Positions 8,153 through 17,062 of a DNA stretch of 47,049 bases are shown here, piece by piece (position 1 is the first letter of the stretch; every line of letters starts with the position of its first letter). The stretch covers positions 6,206-53,254 of the forward strand of contig DKEW01000048.1 in NCBI GenBank assembly GCA_002452265.1, read 5' to 3'. Below the pieces are notes generated by a model. The model searched no databases. It saw only the letters and a list, made by a program, of their open reading frames with translations, and was not told where the DNA came from. The stretch is from Pelobacter sp. UBA6812. Lineage in GTDB: Bacteria; Desulfobacterota; Desulfuromonadia; Desulfuromonadales; Syntrophotaleaceae. The translations under genes were made by a program, and so were the position numbers.

Positions 8153-8174
8153 GGCCCGGGGTTCGCCCCGGGCC
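8153..8174 (+). terminator. Strong hairpin after eutBC
   Basis: Perfect nine-base-pair stem GGCCCGGGG / CCCCGGGCC closed by a TTCG tetraloop, 19 bases after the eutBC stop. The downstream tract ATCTCTTTCCCC is pyrimidine-rich rather than a pure T run. Most likely the transcription terminator or 3'-end stabiliser of the eutBC unit. Confidence 0.75.
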
Positions 8175-8252
8175 ATCTCTTTCCCCCTCCCACCATCAGC
8201 TTTTCGACCCCCCGCATTCGGTCGAAGCGCTGGACTCTGCAAAATTCCAGGT

Positions 8253-8274
8253 CGGGCCGCTTCCACGCGGCCCG
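8253..8274 (+). terminator. Second GC-rich hairpin ahead of the transporter operon
   Basis: CGGGCCGC (8253-8260) pairs with GCGGCCCG (8267-8274) over eight bases with a six-base loop, followed by GCTTTCT. It lies 27 bases before the next gene. It may be a back-up terminator for eutBC or an attenuator in the leader of the downstream operon. Confidence 0.5.
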
Positions 8275-8300
8275 GCTTTCTAACGCAACCGGGATACGCC

Positions 8301-9122
8301 ATGTCTGAGACCGTCGTGAAAAATGCCATCGCTAATCCACGCCCCGCACCCCGCTCTTTGGGGCGCGATGTTGCGCATAAAACATCTCTCTGGTTTCAGG
8401 CAATGGGCCTAAGTCCTTATTATCGCTATGGCGAGATCGGCAACCTGTTGTACACTTTGGGAAAGAGCATTCTTGAAGGAGCGGTGCTCTACACCATGTT
8501 CTCCATGGCCCAGACCGAATTCAGGGTGGCGGCGATTCTTGGCGTGTTGACCAAATATTTTTACCCGGGGATCACTTTTATCAGCAACGTCAAGGTTTCT
8601 TCGTTTGTCGATTACCTGGAAAGCTTTCCGAATATTAACACCCAGGTGCGAGGCCTGGTGCGAGCCATGGCCCTGGTGGGTGGTGGGCAGGCGCTGGGAG
8701 CGGTATTGCTGCTGCTGTGTTACCCGCCCTTGTTTACAGGGCTGTTCGGCGACATGGCTGCAGGACGTTATGTCCTCATTGCCCTGTACCTGTTGCATCA
8801 CATCTGTGACGGCTCGGCCCAGGTGGCGGAAGGACGCATCTGGTTTAAACTTATTGAGATCAAATTGCGCAATGGCCGATTGAGCAGGATTTCCGAAAAT
8901 TTCTGGGGCATTCATGCCATGAGCCAGAATATTCAGTTATTTGTCGGGCTGACGCTGTTATGGGGAACGACTTTAATCACCGGCCTGTTTCAGGACCGAC
9001 TGGGACACGGCATCATGTGGAGCATCGTTCTGTGCGGTACGCTGCTGACCGCCGTATCCAAATTCAGCCTGCCACTGGCCTGGAAACTGACGCTTAAAAG
9101 CCGGGAACACGAGGAAGAATGA
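8301..9122 (+). CDS. Unrecognised polytopic membrane protein of the corrinoid-type ABC operon
   Basis: A 273-residue protein I cannot assign to a family. It has a polar N-terminus of about 40 residues and then about five or six hydrophobic segments, near residues 48-68, 72-92, 116-140, 152-172, 210-232 and 240-260. No signal peptide or catalytic motif is evident. The stop overlaps the ABC ATPase start by four bases (ATGA), so it is translationally coupled to a FecCD/BtuCDF-type importer and is probably an accessory component or partner of it. The ribosome binding site is weak (GGGA). It could also be a second permease-like subunit. Function unknown. Confidence 0.7.
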   Translation: MSETVVKNAIANPRPAPRSLGRDVAHKTSLWFQAMGLSPYYRYGEIGNLLYTLGKSILEGAVLYTMFSMAQTEFRVAAILGVLTKYFYPGITFISNVKVSSFVDYLESFPNINTQVRGLVRAMALVGGGQALGAVLLLLCYPPLFTGLFGDMAAGRYVLIALYLLHHICDGSAQVAEGRIWFKLIEIKLRNGRLSRISENFWGIHAMSQNIQLFVGLTLLWGTTLITGLFQDRLGHGIMWSIVLCGTLLTAVSKFSLPLAWKLTLKSREHEEE

Positions 9123-9895
9123 CCGATCAACCGATCCTGCAGATTGACAAGCTCGATTTTTCCATCGGTGGGCATGCTATTCTTAAGGACATCAGCTGCC
9201 GCTTTCCCGCCGGGGGTATTCATGGACTGATCGGACCCAACGGTTCCGGCAAGAGCACCTTGTTGCGCAATATATGCCGGATCTGGGAGCCGCAAAACGG
9301 GCGGGTTTTGATCGAGGGGCGGGATTATCGCCGCATCCCCCGTAAATCCCTCAGCCAGATGGTAACCCTGGTACAGCAGGACACGCGTCTCGATTTTTCC
9401 ATACTGGTCTCCGACTTTGTGGCTATGGGCCGCCATCCGCACCTGAAGCGACTGCAGTGGCTGCGCCAGCGAGATATGGACATCATCGACCAGGCACTGG
9501 CGGTCACCGGTACCGAAATTTTCCGCAACCGACTCATCAACGAACTGTCGGGCGGAGAGGCGCAGCTGGTCAGTCTGGCACGCGCGCTGGCCACCGAGGC
9601 GCCGATCATTCTGCTCGACGAGCCGACCAGCGCCCTGGATATTCTGCACAAGCTCGAAATCATGGAACTGCTGACCAGTCTGCGCGATGCGGGTAAAACC
9701 ATTCTCATCAGCATTCATGATCTCGATCTGGCGCGACGCTATTGCGACACAGTGACCCTTTTACAACAGGGCTGCGTCTATTACCACGGCAAGGCCGAAC
9801 AAGGTTTTGCCGAACAACGCATCAAGGAGGTTTTCCATGTCGGCGTGGAGGAAATCGCAACCGAACATGGCGTTTCGCTGTTGTTCTATCGTTAA
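9119..9895 (+). CDS. ABC transporter ATPase, FecE/BtuD type
   Basis: A 258-residue cytoplasmic ATPase of the iron-siderophore/cobalamin/haem importer family. Walker A is GPNGSGKST (residues 39-47), the signature LSGGE is at 143-147, and Walker B ILLDEPTSALD has its aspartate at 167. The H-loop is in ISIHDLDLARR. The gene is coupled by ATGA to the upstream membrane protein, and its 3' end overlaps the binding-protein gene by 59 bases. The substrate cannot be read from the ATPase. The nearby cobalamin genes and AdoCbl-dependent eutBC favour a corrinoid, but an iron chelate is possible. Confidence 0.9.
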   Translation: MTDQPILQIDKLDFSIGGHAILKDISCRFPAGGIHGLIGPNGSGKSTLLRNICRIWEPQNGRVLIEGRDYRRIPRKSLSQMVTLVQQDTRLDFSILVSDFVAMGRHPHLKRLQWLRQRDMDIIDQALAVTGTEIFRNRLINELSGGEAQLVSLARALATEAPIILLDEPTSALDILHKLEIMELLTSLRDAGKTILISIHDLDLARRYCDTVTLLQQGCVYYHGKAEQGFAEQRIKEVFHVGVEEIATEHGVSLLFYR

Positions 9896-10940
9896 GCATG
9901 CCTTGACAGGGATTTTGGCAGCTGCGTTGCTGACGATACTGCTAGGCGGCACTTGTACCGCGGCGGAAAACGCCCGCGGTGCTCGTAAGTTTCCTCTGGA
10001 GATGGATGCGCTGATGGGAGCACTGAGCGATACCCGGCAGCCGACACCTGTTACGGCGGATAGCTATCCCCGAACCGTTTCCTATCGCTTTGTGCGCTAT
10101 GATTTCGTTTCAGACCAGAAACAGGATGAGGAGCGATCGGTTACCCTGGTGCGCCAGCCACAGCGCATTATTCCCCACGCGACAGGTCTGACGGAAATTT
10201 TGTGGGCCATTGTACCGCATGAGCGTCTGGTCGCTGTGCACAAAAGCTGCAAGGACCGGCAGTTCTCGTTCCTGGCGCCGCTGCTGCCGGCCGACCTTCC
10301 GACCTACGGCACCGACGATGCGGAAATCGTCATCGGCTACCGCCCGGACCTGGTGATGGCTTCGTTCTTTTCCAACGAAAATTTTCTGCACCAGCTGCGC
10401 ACCGCCCATGTGCCTATGGCACAGTTCGGTTTTTTCGACGACCTTGATGCCATCAAGGATCAGATTGTACTGGCCGGACGCCTGACCGGCGAAGAAGCCT
10501 CGGCGCAGCGACTGGTTGCCGTCATGACCGAGAAGCTGCGCGAAATCCAGGCGGTGGTGCGGCAGCGAAGGGGAGCCGTGAGCAAACCGCCGACCGTGCT
10601 GTATTACGATAATATGGCCTACGTGGCTGGTTCGGGCACCACATTTAACAGTATGTGCCAGGCTTTGGGGGTGACCAACATCGCTGCCGCCAAGGGGATT
10701 CACAACTTCAAGCAGATCGACTACGAAACCCTGCTGCAATGGAATCCCGATGTGATTATCGTGCCGGAAGAAAGCACCTTCGACCGGCAACTTTACAGCC
10801 AGAAGATCCTGGCCACGGCACGCGCGGTGCGACAGAAGAACATCCGCAAGATGCCAACCGTTTACCTGCTGAGTTCTTCGCAATACCTGGTCGCCAGCAT
10901 CAACTACCTGGCGGGATTACTCTATGAATCGTCGTTCTGA
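9837..10940 (+). CDS. Periplasmic substrate-binding protein, BtuF/FepB-like
   Basis: A 367-residue protein of the helical-backbone (TroA/FhuD/BtuF) binding-protein class. After a long signal peptide (hydrophobic core about residues 22-38) the mature part shows the class features: VTLVRQPQRIIPHATGLTEILWAI in the first lobe, YRPDLVMA before the linker helix, and WNPDVIIVPEE in the second lobe. The start at 9837 is chosen because AAGGAGG ends six bases before it; an upstream in-frame ATG at 9807 has no such site. It therefore overlaps the ATPase gene by 59 bases, and its stop overlaps the permease start by 17. It delivers the substrate to the FecCD permease. Ligand unproven; corrinoid suspected from context. 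Confidence 0.87.
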   Translation: MSAWRKSQPNMAFRCCSIVKHALTGILAAALLTILLGGTCTAAENARGARKFPLEMDALMGALSDTRQPTPVTADSYPRTVSYRFVRYDFVSDQKQDEERSVTLVRQPQRIIPHATGLTEILWAIVPHERLVAVHKSCKDRQFSFLAPLLPADLPTYGTDDAEIVIGYRPDLVMASFFSNENFLHQLRTAHVPMAQFGFFDDLDAIKDQIVLAGRLTGEEASAQRLVAVMTEKLREIQAVVRQRRGAVSKPPTVLYYDNMAYVAGSGTTFNSMCQALGVTNIAAAKGIHNFKQIDYETLLQWNPDVIIVPEESTFDRQLYSQKILATARAVRQKNIRKMPTVYLLSSSQYLVASINYLAGLLYESSF

Positions 10941-11979
10941 TCGCCGGCATTTTTTTATCACCAGCCTGGTGGCATGCTCGGCCGCGTTGGCACTGCTACT
11001 GGTCGGCATGTTTCTGTCGGTCCGCATCGGCCCCTGGGAAGTTAGCCTGCAGGATATCGGTCGCATCCTGGCGGCAAAAGTCCTGCATATCGACATGGTG
11101 ACGGATCCAGCGCTGGAAGCCATCGTCTGGCTGGGACGAGTGCCCCGCACCCTGACCGGGGCGCTGGTCGGGTTTGCCCTGGGCGCCGCGGGCACCATCA
11201 TGCAGGGCATTTTCAAAAACCCCATGGCCAGCCCGGGGGTCATCGGCACCAGTTCCGGGGCGGCGCTGGGGGCGGTGACCGCCATCTATGCCGGTCTGGC
11301 GGCTACCAGCATCTACGCGGTACCGTCGTTTGCCATCCTGTTCGCGTTTCTGTCGATGTTGATCGTGTTGGGAATCGCCACCAGCGGCGGACTGACCTCG
11401 CGCTATACGTTGCTACTGGCCGGGATTGCCTTCAATGCTATTTTCGGCGCCCTGACCTCGCTGGTCATCGTGCTGTCCACCGACCAGTTCGAAATGGCCC
11501 GGCAGATCGTCGGCTGGCTGATGGGGGATCTGACCAACCGCAGCTGGCAGCATGTGCATATCGTGCTGATCATCACGCTGATCGGGACCTTGTGGTCGAT
11601 GCTGTACGCCCGCGACCTCAACATCATCATGCTCAGCGAGGAAATCGCCGCCAACCTCGGTGTCAATGTAACCTGGTCCCGCAACATGTTGTTGTTTTTC
11701 TCCGCGTTGCTGACCGGCGGCGCCATTGCCGTCTCCGGTGCCATCGGGTTCGTAGGACTGGTCGCGCCACATATCATGCGCAGCTTTGTCGGCTCGGACA
11801 ACCGGATATTGATCCCCGCCGCCGGTGTACTGGGGGCAGCGCTTGTCGTCTACTCGGACTGCGTGGTGCGCGTCTGGGGTAGCGGCGGGCTGCGTATCGG
11901 GGTATTGACCGCGCTGCTCGGCGGCCCGTTTTTTCTCTACCTGATCATCCGCGACCGCCGCAAATTTGTGTTTTTCTGA
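10924..11979 (+). CDS. ABC transporter permease, FecCD/BtuC family
   Basis: A 351-residue inner-membrane permease of the FecCD family with about ten transmembrane segments. Family landmarks are LGRVPRTLTGALVGFALGAAGTIMQ near the start, NPMASPGVIGTSSGAALG, GAIGFVGLVAPHIMRSFVG, and GVLTALLGGPFFLYLI at the end. It works with the ATPase at 9119 and the binding protein at 9837. The start lies within the binding-protein gene, so translation is coupled. The MoxR gene begins 58 bases after the stop, so both sets may share a transcript. Confidence 0.92.
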   Translation: MNRRSDRRHFFITSLVACSAALALLLVGMFLSVRIGPWEVSLQDIGRILAAKVLHIDMVTDPALEAIVWLGRVPRTLTGALVGFALGAAGTIMQGIFKNPMASPGVIGTSSGAALGAVTAIYAGLAATSIYAVPSFAILFAFLSMLIVLGIATSGGLTSRYTLLLAGIAFNAIFGALTSLVIVLSTDQFEMARQIVGWLMGDLTNRSWQHVHIVLIITLIGTLWSMLYARDLNIIMLSEEIAANLGVNVTWSRNMLLFFSALLTGGAIAVSGAIGFVGLVAPHIMRSFVGSDNRILIPAAGVLGAALVVYSDCVVRVWGSGGLRIGVLTALLGGPFFLYLIIRDRRKFVFF

Positions 11980-12037
11980 ACTTATCCAACCGGCCAACGC
12001 CTGGTCGACGCTCGTTTTTGCTGGAGGCAGCTCTGTC

Positions 12038-13057
12038 ATGAATTCTACCGCCAACAACACCTCCCTGAGGGCACCAATATCTTCAGCGGAAACGTTCCGC
12101 TCCAAGATTCAGCAGGTCGAGGAGGAAATCGGCAAAATCATCATCGGCCAGGAAGAGATGATCGAAGCCATTATCTGCACCCTGCTGTCCCGCGGCCACA
12201 TTCTGCTGGAAGGGGTGCCCGGGCTGGCGAAAAGCCTCACCGTCGGAACCTTCGCCCGCACTATCGGCGGAGAATTCAAGCGTATTCAATTCACGCCCGA
12301 CAAGCTGCCCAGCGACATCACCGGCACCACTGTTTTCAACCAGGCCACCGGTGCCTTCACCTTCCACCAGGGGCCGGTGTTCTGCAACATTTTGTTGGCC
12401 GATGAAATCAACCGCGCCGCGCCCAAGGTGCAGTCGGCGCTGCTCGAAGCGATGCAGGAAAAGCGGGTCAGCATCGACCGTGACCAATACCGGCTGCCTG
12501 AATTGTTCATGGTGCTGGCAACCATGAACCCGGTGGAACAACTCGGCACCTACCCCCTGTCGGAGGCGCAACTCGACCGGTTTATCGCCAAGGTCACCCT
12601 GACCTACCCGCCCAGGGAGTTCGAAGAACAACTGCTCAGGAAAAAGAGCACCAATTTCGAGGAGTTGCAAAAAGCCGTACCGTGCCTGCTGCAACCGGAC
12701 GAGGTGGTTGCCATGCAGCAGCATGTCGCCCATCACGTCACCGTTTCACCGGCGGTGATCGCTTATATTCTGGAAATCTGCCTGCGCACCCGCCCCCAGG
12801 CAAGTGAAGCCCCAGCGGCCATTCGCGACTATGTCTCGGTGGGTGTCTCGCCGCGCGCCGGTGAGCATCTCATCGCTTATTGCAAGGGGTTCGCCTTTTT
12901 GAGAGGGCGAGACTATGTCGCATTTGAGGATGTCGACGCCTGTGCCGCGCAGGTTCTCGGGCACCGCCTGATTCTTAGCGACGCGGCGATTCTGGAAGGC
13001 ATCCATGCCGCCGACCTGCTGCAGGATATCGTGAGTTCGGTAGCCCCCTATGCCTGA
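12038..13057 (+). CDS. MoxR-family AAA+ ATPase
   Basis: A 339-residue AAA+ ATPase of the MoxR group, chaperone-like ATPases that work with von Willebrand A proteins. Walker A is GVPGLAKS (residues 59-66) and Walker B is LLADEINRA (DEIN 122-125), followed by the family's QSALLEAMQE, TMNPVEQLGTYPLSEAQLDRF and the C-terminal lid domain. The ATG at 12038 has GGAGG about ten bases upstream; an in-frame ATG 72 bases earlier lies at the end of the permease gene and is not used here. It heads a block of six co-directional genes (MoxR, DUF58, BatD-like, VWA, unknown, VWA), an arrangement typical of Bat/aerotolerance-type operons. Confidence 0.92.
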   Translation: MNSTANNTSLRAPISSAETFRSKIQQVEEEIGKIIIGQEEMIEAIICTLLSRGHILLEGVPGLAKSLTVGTFARTIGGEFKRIQFTPDKLPSDITGTTVFNQATGAFTFHQGPVFCNILLADEINRAAPKVQSALLEAMQEKRVSIDRDQYRLPELFMVLATMNPVEQLGTYPLSEAQLDRFIAKVTLTYPPREFEEQLLRKKSTNFEELQKAVPCLLQPDEVVAMQQHVAHHVTVSPAVIAYILEICLRTRPQASEAPAAIRDYVSVGVSPRAGEHLIAYCKGFAFLRGRDYVAFEDVDACAAQVLGHRLILSDAAILEGIHAADLLQDIVSSVAPYA

Positions 13058-13084
13058 AACAGCCTTAAGGAGCGACCCTGAGCC

Positions 13085-13948
13085 ATGAAACCGCCCTATC
13101 GTTTCGACATACTGCTCAAACACCCGCCCCGCAACGATATGGCAGGCGACTGGGCCGGGCTAGACCGGGGTACCGGTTACGAATTCTGGGGGTTGCGTAA
13201 ATACCTGCCAGGCGACAGCTGGAGCCGTATCGACTGGAAGGCCTGTGCACGCAGCGGCGAACTGCACGTGCGGGAGTTTCTCAAGGACAGCGCCTACAAC
13301 CTGCTGTTGATATGCGATGTCAGCCGATCCATGCATTTCGGCAACAAATTCGGCATGACCAAGGATCTGGCCGTCTCCCTGGCCCATGCCGCCCTGCGCT
13401 CCAACAATCCCTGCGGATTGCTGCTGTTCGCCGACAAGGTGCTGACCTGGATTCCTCCGAGTGCCGCGCCACGCCAGTTTCACCGCATCGTCAACGCCTT
13501 GCAACAACCCCCGGCTGCCAAAAACCAGCAGACCCGACTGGCACCGGCGCTGGAATTCGTCATGAAGCGGCTATCTTCATGCTTCGGTGTTATCATTTCC
13601 GATTTTCACACGGATCTCGGCAGCCTGAAAAGCCTCATGGATGCTGCTGACAGCCGTTTTCCTGCCCATGAAATGGTCGCTCTGCATGTGCTGGAAGACT
13701 CCGAATACCGGTTGACCGATATTGAAGGCGGCCTCCTCACACTTAAAGATATGGAATCGGGCCGCCAGATGGCCCTGGATCTCTCCCGCCTTCAGGAGTT
13801 CAACACCCTGTTGCGGCGGGATCGAGAACGCACCGTGCGCGCACTGGCCGGGGTCGGCATCGATTCGGCAGTGTTGCCGGTCAGTGCGTCGGATATTCAG
13901 GCCCGCGTCAACACCCTGTTCGCTCGACGTCTGGCGACCAGAATATGA
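13085..13948 (+). CDS. DUF58 / VWA-like protein of the MoxR operon
   Basis: A 287-residue soluble protein of the DUF58 family. The family hallmark YLPGDSWSRIDWKACARSGELHVREF lies at about residues 40-65, followed by a VWA-like metal site LLICDVSRSMHFG (DxSxS). It starts 27 bases after the MoxR stop with GGAG upstream. DUF58 proteins partner MoxR ATPases, and here the order is the classical one. The precise substrate of such MoxR systems is unknown. Confidence 0.88.
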   Translation: MKPPYRFDILLKHPPRNDMAGDWAGLDRGTGYEFWGLRKYLPGDSWSRIDWKACARSGELHVREFLKDSAYNLLLICDVSRSMHFGNKFGMTKDLAVSLAHAALRSNNPCGLLLFADKVLTWIPPSAAPRQFHRIVNALQQPPAAKNQQTRLAPALEFVMKRLSSCFGVIISDFHTDLGSLKSLMDAADSRFPAHEMVALHVLEDSEYRLTDIEGGLLTLKDMESGRQMALDLSRLQEFNTLLRRDRERTVRALAGVGIDSAVLPVSASDIQARVNTLFARRLATRI

Positions 13949-13979
13949 TTTGACCCCGTCCACACCAAGGAAAAAAACC

Positions 13980-15830
13980 ATGAAACAACAGCCTCTCTCT
14001 GCTCCCCATACCTTTGCAAAGCGCCCTGATCACCGTGCACCGGTGGGCCTGCTGATTCAGGTGCTGATTATATTCCTGTTGTTTGCCGCCGTGCCCCTCG
14101 CGGCCGAAGGCCTGCCCGACCAGGCAGCGGCGACCTCGGAAGTATCCACCGAACCACTACCGGAGTCCGAAGTTACGCCGGAACCCCCTTTGAACCCCCT
14201 TGATGCGGAACGCATCGCCTGTTTTGACCGCCTCTGGGCCAGCAATCAGGAAGATGTGTGGTTCTACGGTGAAAACGGACAACGCATCGTTCCGGAACCG
14301 ACCCTTGACTGGCTGGTAGTGCGATTGATGGACACCACCGGGCAAGTCGAAATCCCCCCTGCGGACACACCCGACAACATCACCCCGGATGCAACCGACG
14401 ACGCTGCAACCGCCACAACCGAAAGTTTTCCGACTGAAGTATCGGACAACGTTTCGATGGCCGGTAGCGCCAGCCAGCCGCCATCTTTCGAGTCTTTCAA
14501 CGCGCGATACGGTGAATACTTCAGTCACTTTCTGCATGACCCGGATCTGGCCCCCTTTATGGGCGCCTACCGGCTACGCAGGGATATGCCCAGGGAGGTT
14601 TTTCAAACCCTGATGGCTCGCTTGCAACAGGATCCGCAGATCATGTACGTGCATCCGGCCTGGAAAATCGCCGATCAAATGTATGCCCCTCTGGAACGCA
14701 TCGAGGTTATCTGGAAGACCGCGGCCAATAGCCAGCAGCGCAGCGCGCTACTGCAAGCCGTCGGTGCCGTGGAGTCCGATGATGACTCCCCCTCCAACCG
14801 CGAGAGGGTCACCATCGTTCCCTGCCGACAGAGCGTCTGGCAAGCTGCCAACCTGCTGGCCGAAGACATCCACGTGGCGCAAGCCTGGCCGGTGTTGATG
14901 CCTCTGGTGCCGCCGGTCGGTGTACGGTTTTCTCTGGGTTTGAACGGTGCCACCGCCGGCACCGCTATCCCCTTTACTTTCGAAATACGTTTCACCGACA
15001 AGGTGAAAATTGAATCGAGTACCATTGCCAACCTCAATCTCAAACCGGGCGGTATTTTCCACAATTTGTACGACATCAGCTACGATGTCCCGTTAAGCGC
15101 AGTCGATATCAATCGCAGCCCAATTCGCATCACCGGACGGATAAAGATCTATGCCACCGGTGAATACAGCCTCCCGGGGATTCCGGTCTACTACACCGAC
15201 AGCAATGCGCCCAAGAGCAAGGTGCAGTTGATCAAAACCGACGAAGTCCCTGTACGTATCGCTGCGATGATCCCCGAAAACCAGGAGGGCTTTGATCTGC
15301 AGGTTGGCGAGCCTGCCCCAATGCCGGCCATTGACACTTCCGCCACGACAGGGGCGAAGCATCGCTTTGGCATATTGATGTTGGCCGGGCTGGCCCTTAT
15401 CAGCCTCGCAAGTGCAACGATGTTGGTCTTGATGCGCAGTCGCCATCAGCAGGCCGCACAACCTGAAAACCATGCCTTGAATCGCAGATATGCGGCGGCA
15501 AGCGCAGCCGTGGAAGCTTTACGGCAGCATGTAGGATTGGAAGAGGTTGCTGCGCTGGGGATTTCCCTGAAAAGCTACCTGGCCGAATTCGCCGGGCTTG
15601 ACGCCGACAAGCGCGGCGGTAGCCACACCGCCTTCTTCCGTCGCATCGAAACCGCGCTGCCAAGCTCATGCCAGGCATCCGCCGCTGACGTGCTGTCCGC
15701 CATCGACCATGCACTGGCGCGCGGTGAACAGTCAGCCATTCCGGTCGATTTGACCGAGAAGATCGCGAAGCTCATTGATGATTTGCGATCCTGCGAGGAA
15801 ATACAACCGGACTTTTCCGAAAAACACTGA
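13980..15830 (+). CDS. BatD-like membrane-anchored protein of the MoxR/VWA operon
   Basis: A 616-residue protein with an N-terminal signal/anchor (GLLIQVLIIFLLFAAVPLAA), an acidic, proline- and threonine-rich low-complexity part (about residues 45-165), a large beta-rich extracytoplasmic region, and a single transmembrane helix near residues 460-480 (GILMLAGLALISLASATMLV). A cytoplasmic tail of about 130 residues follows. This is the layout of BatD-like proteins, though I see no strong family motif, so the call rests on architecture and position. The ATG at 13980 follows AAGGA. An upstream open frame in the same phase overlaps the DUF58 gene and is not coding. Confidence 0.7.
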   Translation: MKQQPLSAPHTFAKRPDHRAPVGLLIQVLIIFLLFAAVPLAAEGLPDQAAATSEVSTEPLPESEVTPEPPLNPLDAERIACFDRLWASNQEDVWFYGENGQRIVPEPTLDWLVVRLMDTTGQVEIPPADTPDNITPDATDDAATATTESFPTEVSDNVSMAGSASQPPSFESFNARYGEYFSHFLHDPDLAPFMGAYRLRRDMPREVFQTLMARLQQDPQIMYVHPAWKIADQMYAPLERIEVIWKTAANSQQRSALLQAVGAVESDDDSPSNRERVTIVPCRQSVWQAANLLAEDIHVAQAWPVLMPLVPPVGVRFSLGLNGATAGTAIPFTFEIRFTDKVKIESSTIANLNLKPGGIFHNLYDISYDVPLSAVDINRSPIRITGRIKIYATGEYSLPGIPVYYTDSNAPKSKVQLIKTDEVPVRIAAMIPENQEGFDLQVGEPAPMPAIDTSATTGAKHRFGILMLAGLALISLASATMLVLMRSRHQQAAQPENHALNRRYAAASAAVEALRQHVGLEEVAALGISLKSYLAEFAGLDADKRGGSHTAFFRRIETALPSSCQASAADVLSAIDHALARGEQSAIPVDLTEKIAKLIDDLRSCEEIQPDFSEKH

Positions 15831-15856
15831 ACCTCCCCTGCTTGCGGATTGTGCTG

Positions 15857-16969
15857 ATGCCTGGTTTTGAACTGCAATACCCCTTGGCCCTGCTGCTGCT
15901 GTTGCTGGCACCCCTTTTCCTGGTGCTGCGACGGCGCACGCGGCGCAAGCTGCCTTTCCCGTCCATCATGCCGGAAATGGCCAGTCTGCGGCCGGGATTC
16001 TGGAAACGTAATTACAACGGTATCCTTTTCAGCCTGGTGTATGCCTGCCTGGTTTTGAGTCTGGTCAATCCCGGCTATTCGAAAGAGACCGTGGAGGAAT
16101 TCATCGAATCGAAATGGCTGTTTCTGGCACTCGACCTGTCCGGCTCCATGAAACGCCCGGTCAGCCGGTTTTCGGACCAGACCCTAGGCGATCTGGCTCT
16201 GGACGGCATCAGTTCCTTTATCGATATGCGCCGCAGTGATGATTACATCGGGCTGGTGGCGTTTTCCAGCTATGCCAAGCTGCTGGCCCCTCTGACGTTT
16301 GACAAGGATCTGCTCAAGTCCAAGCTCGATCTGGTGCGCAGCAAAAACCACTCGCGCATATACAGGGAACTTGGAGCCGGTGGCGGCACCAACGCCTCCG
16401 AAGCGGTATGGTTGTCCCTTTCGGCCTTTTTCTCGATGTTGCCGGAGGAAAACCGTCTGAGCGTGGAACAGATCGCCGGCATGCGCGAGTTTCTGCTCGG
16501 TGAACCGGGAGCACTGCTCGATATCCCCCAGAAGATCCGCAACGCCGCGCTGGGAACCGGCATGGCCGTTATCCTTTTTACCGACGGTCGCATCGAACCG
16601 ACACAGCGTGCCCACGTGCGCAGCGGCGGCCTGCCGAACCTGGTTAACATCATCACCCTCATGAAAGCGGTCGGGGTGCGTTTCTACATTATTTCGGTCG
16701 GGGGCGAGGTCGACGAAGCGGTGGAAAAGGCCATGCAGCCGGTAACCGGTGAACCTGCAGTCGGCCGCATCTTCGTTACCTCGCGCGGGCTGGATCGGGA
16801 ACAGATCGAAGAGGTTTACAGGGAGATCGACATCCTGGAAAGCAACAGGAATCTGACCCGCATCACCCTGCAACCACGCTGGACCCGCCAGATACTGGCC
16901 CTTTTGGGCTTTGGACTCATGGTGCTACACCTGCTGCTGCGCAGCCTGCCGCAGCTACGCAAACTTTAA
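15857..16969 (+). CDS. Membrane-bound VWA-domain protein, BatA-like
   Basis: About 370 residues: an N-terminal hydrophobic helix (YPLALLLLLLAPLFLVL), a basic loop, a second helix (about 56-72), then a VWA domain with an intact MIDAS DLSGS (residues 93-97) in LFLALDLSGSM, GTNAS and LFTDGR. A C-terminal helix follows (about 345-365). This is the BatA-type design with the VWA domain held at the membrane. The start is uncertain: ATG at 15857 or TTG at 15842, and neither has a good ribosome binding site. An insertion of about 60 residues lies between the second and third metal-site elements. Confidence 0.85.
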   Translation: MPGFELQYPLALLLLLLAPLFLVLRRRTRRKLPFPSIMPEMASLRPGFWKRNYNGILFSLVYACLVLSLVNPGYSKETVEEFIESKWLFLALDLSGSMKRPVSRFSDQTLGDLALDGISSFIDMRRSDDYIGLVAFSSYAKLLAPLTFDKDLLKSKLDLVRSKNHSRIYRELGAGGGTNASEAVWLSLSAFFSMLPEENRLSVEQIAGMREFLLGEPGALLDIPQKIRNAALGTGMAVILFTDGRIEPTQRAHVRSGGLPNLVNIITLMKAVGVRFYIISVGGEVDEAVEKAMQPVTGEPAVGRIFVTSRGLDREQIEEVYREIDILESNRNLTRITLQPRWTRQILALLGFGLMVLHLLLRSLPQLRKL

Positions 16970-17062
16970 ATAGCCACTTGGCTTCGGTTAACCCCTAAAA
17001 GACGCAGGAATAACCGGTCAAGGTATAAAAAATTGCCTTGCAATAACTTCGAGGACAGAAAC

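Noticed and set aside
5980..8217. A 745-codon open frame antisense to eutBC
   Set aside because: Same cause: codon bias in a highly expressed gene leaves the opposite strand open. Product has no recognisable domain.
15842..15856. TTG start for the BatA-like gene
   Set aside because: No better ribosome binding site than the ATG at 15857; ATG preferred, difference five residues.
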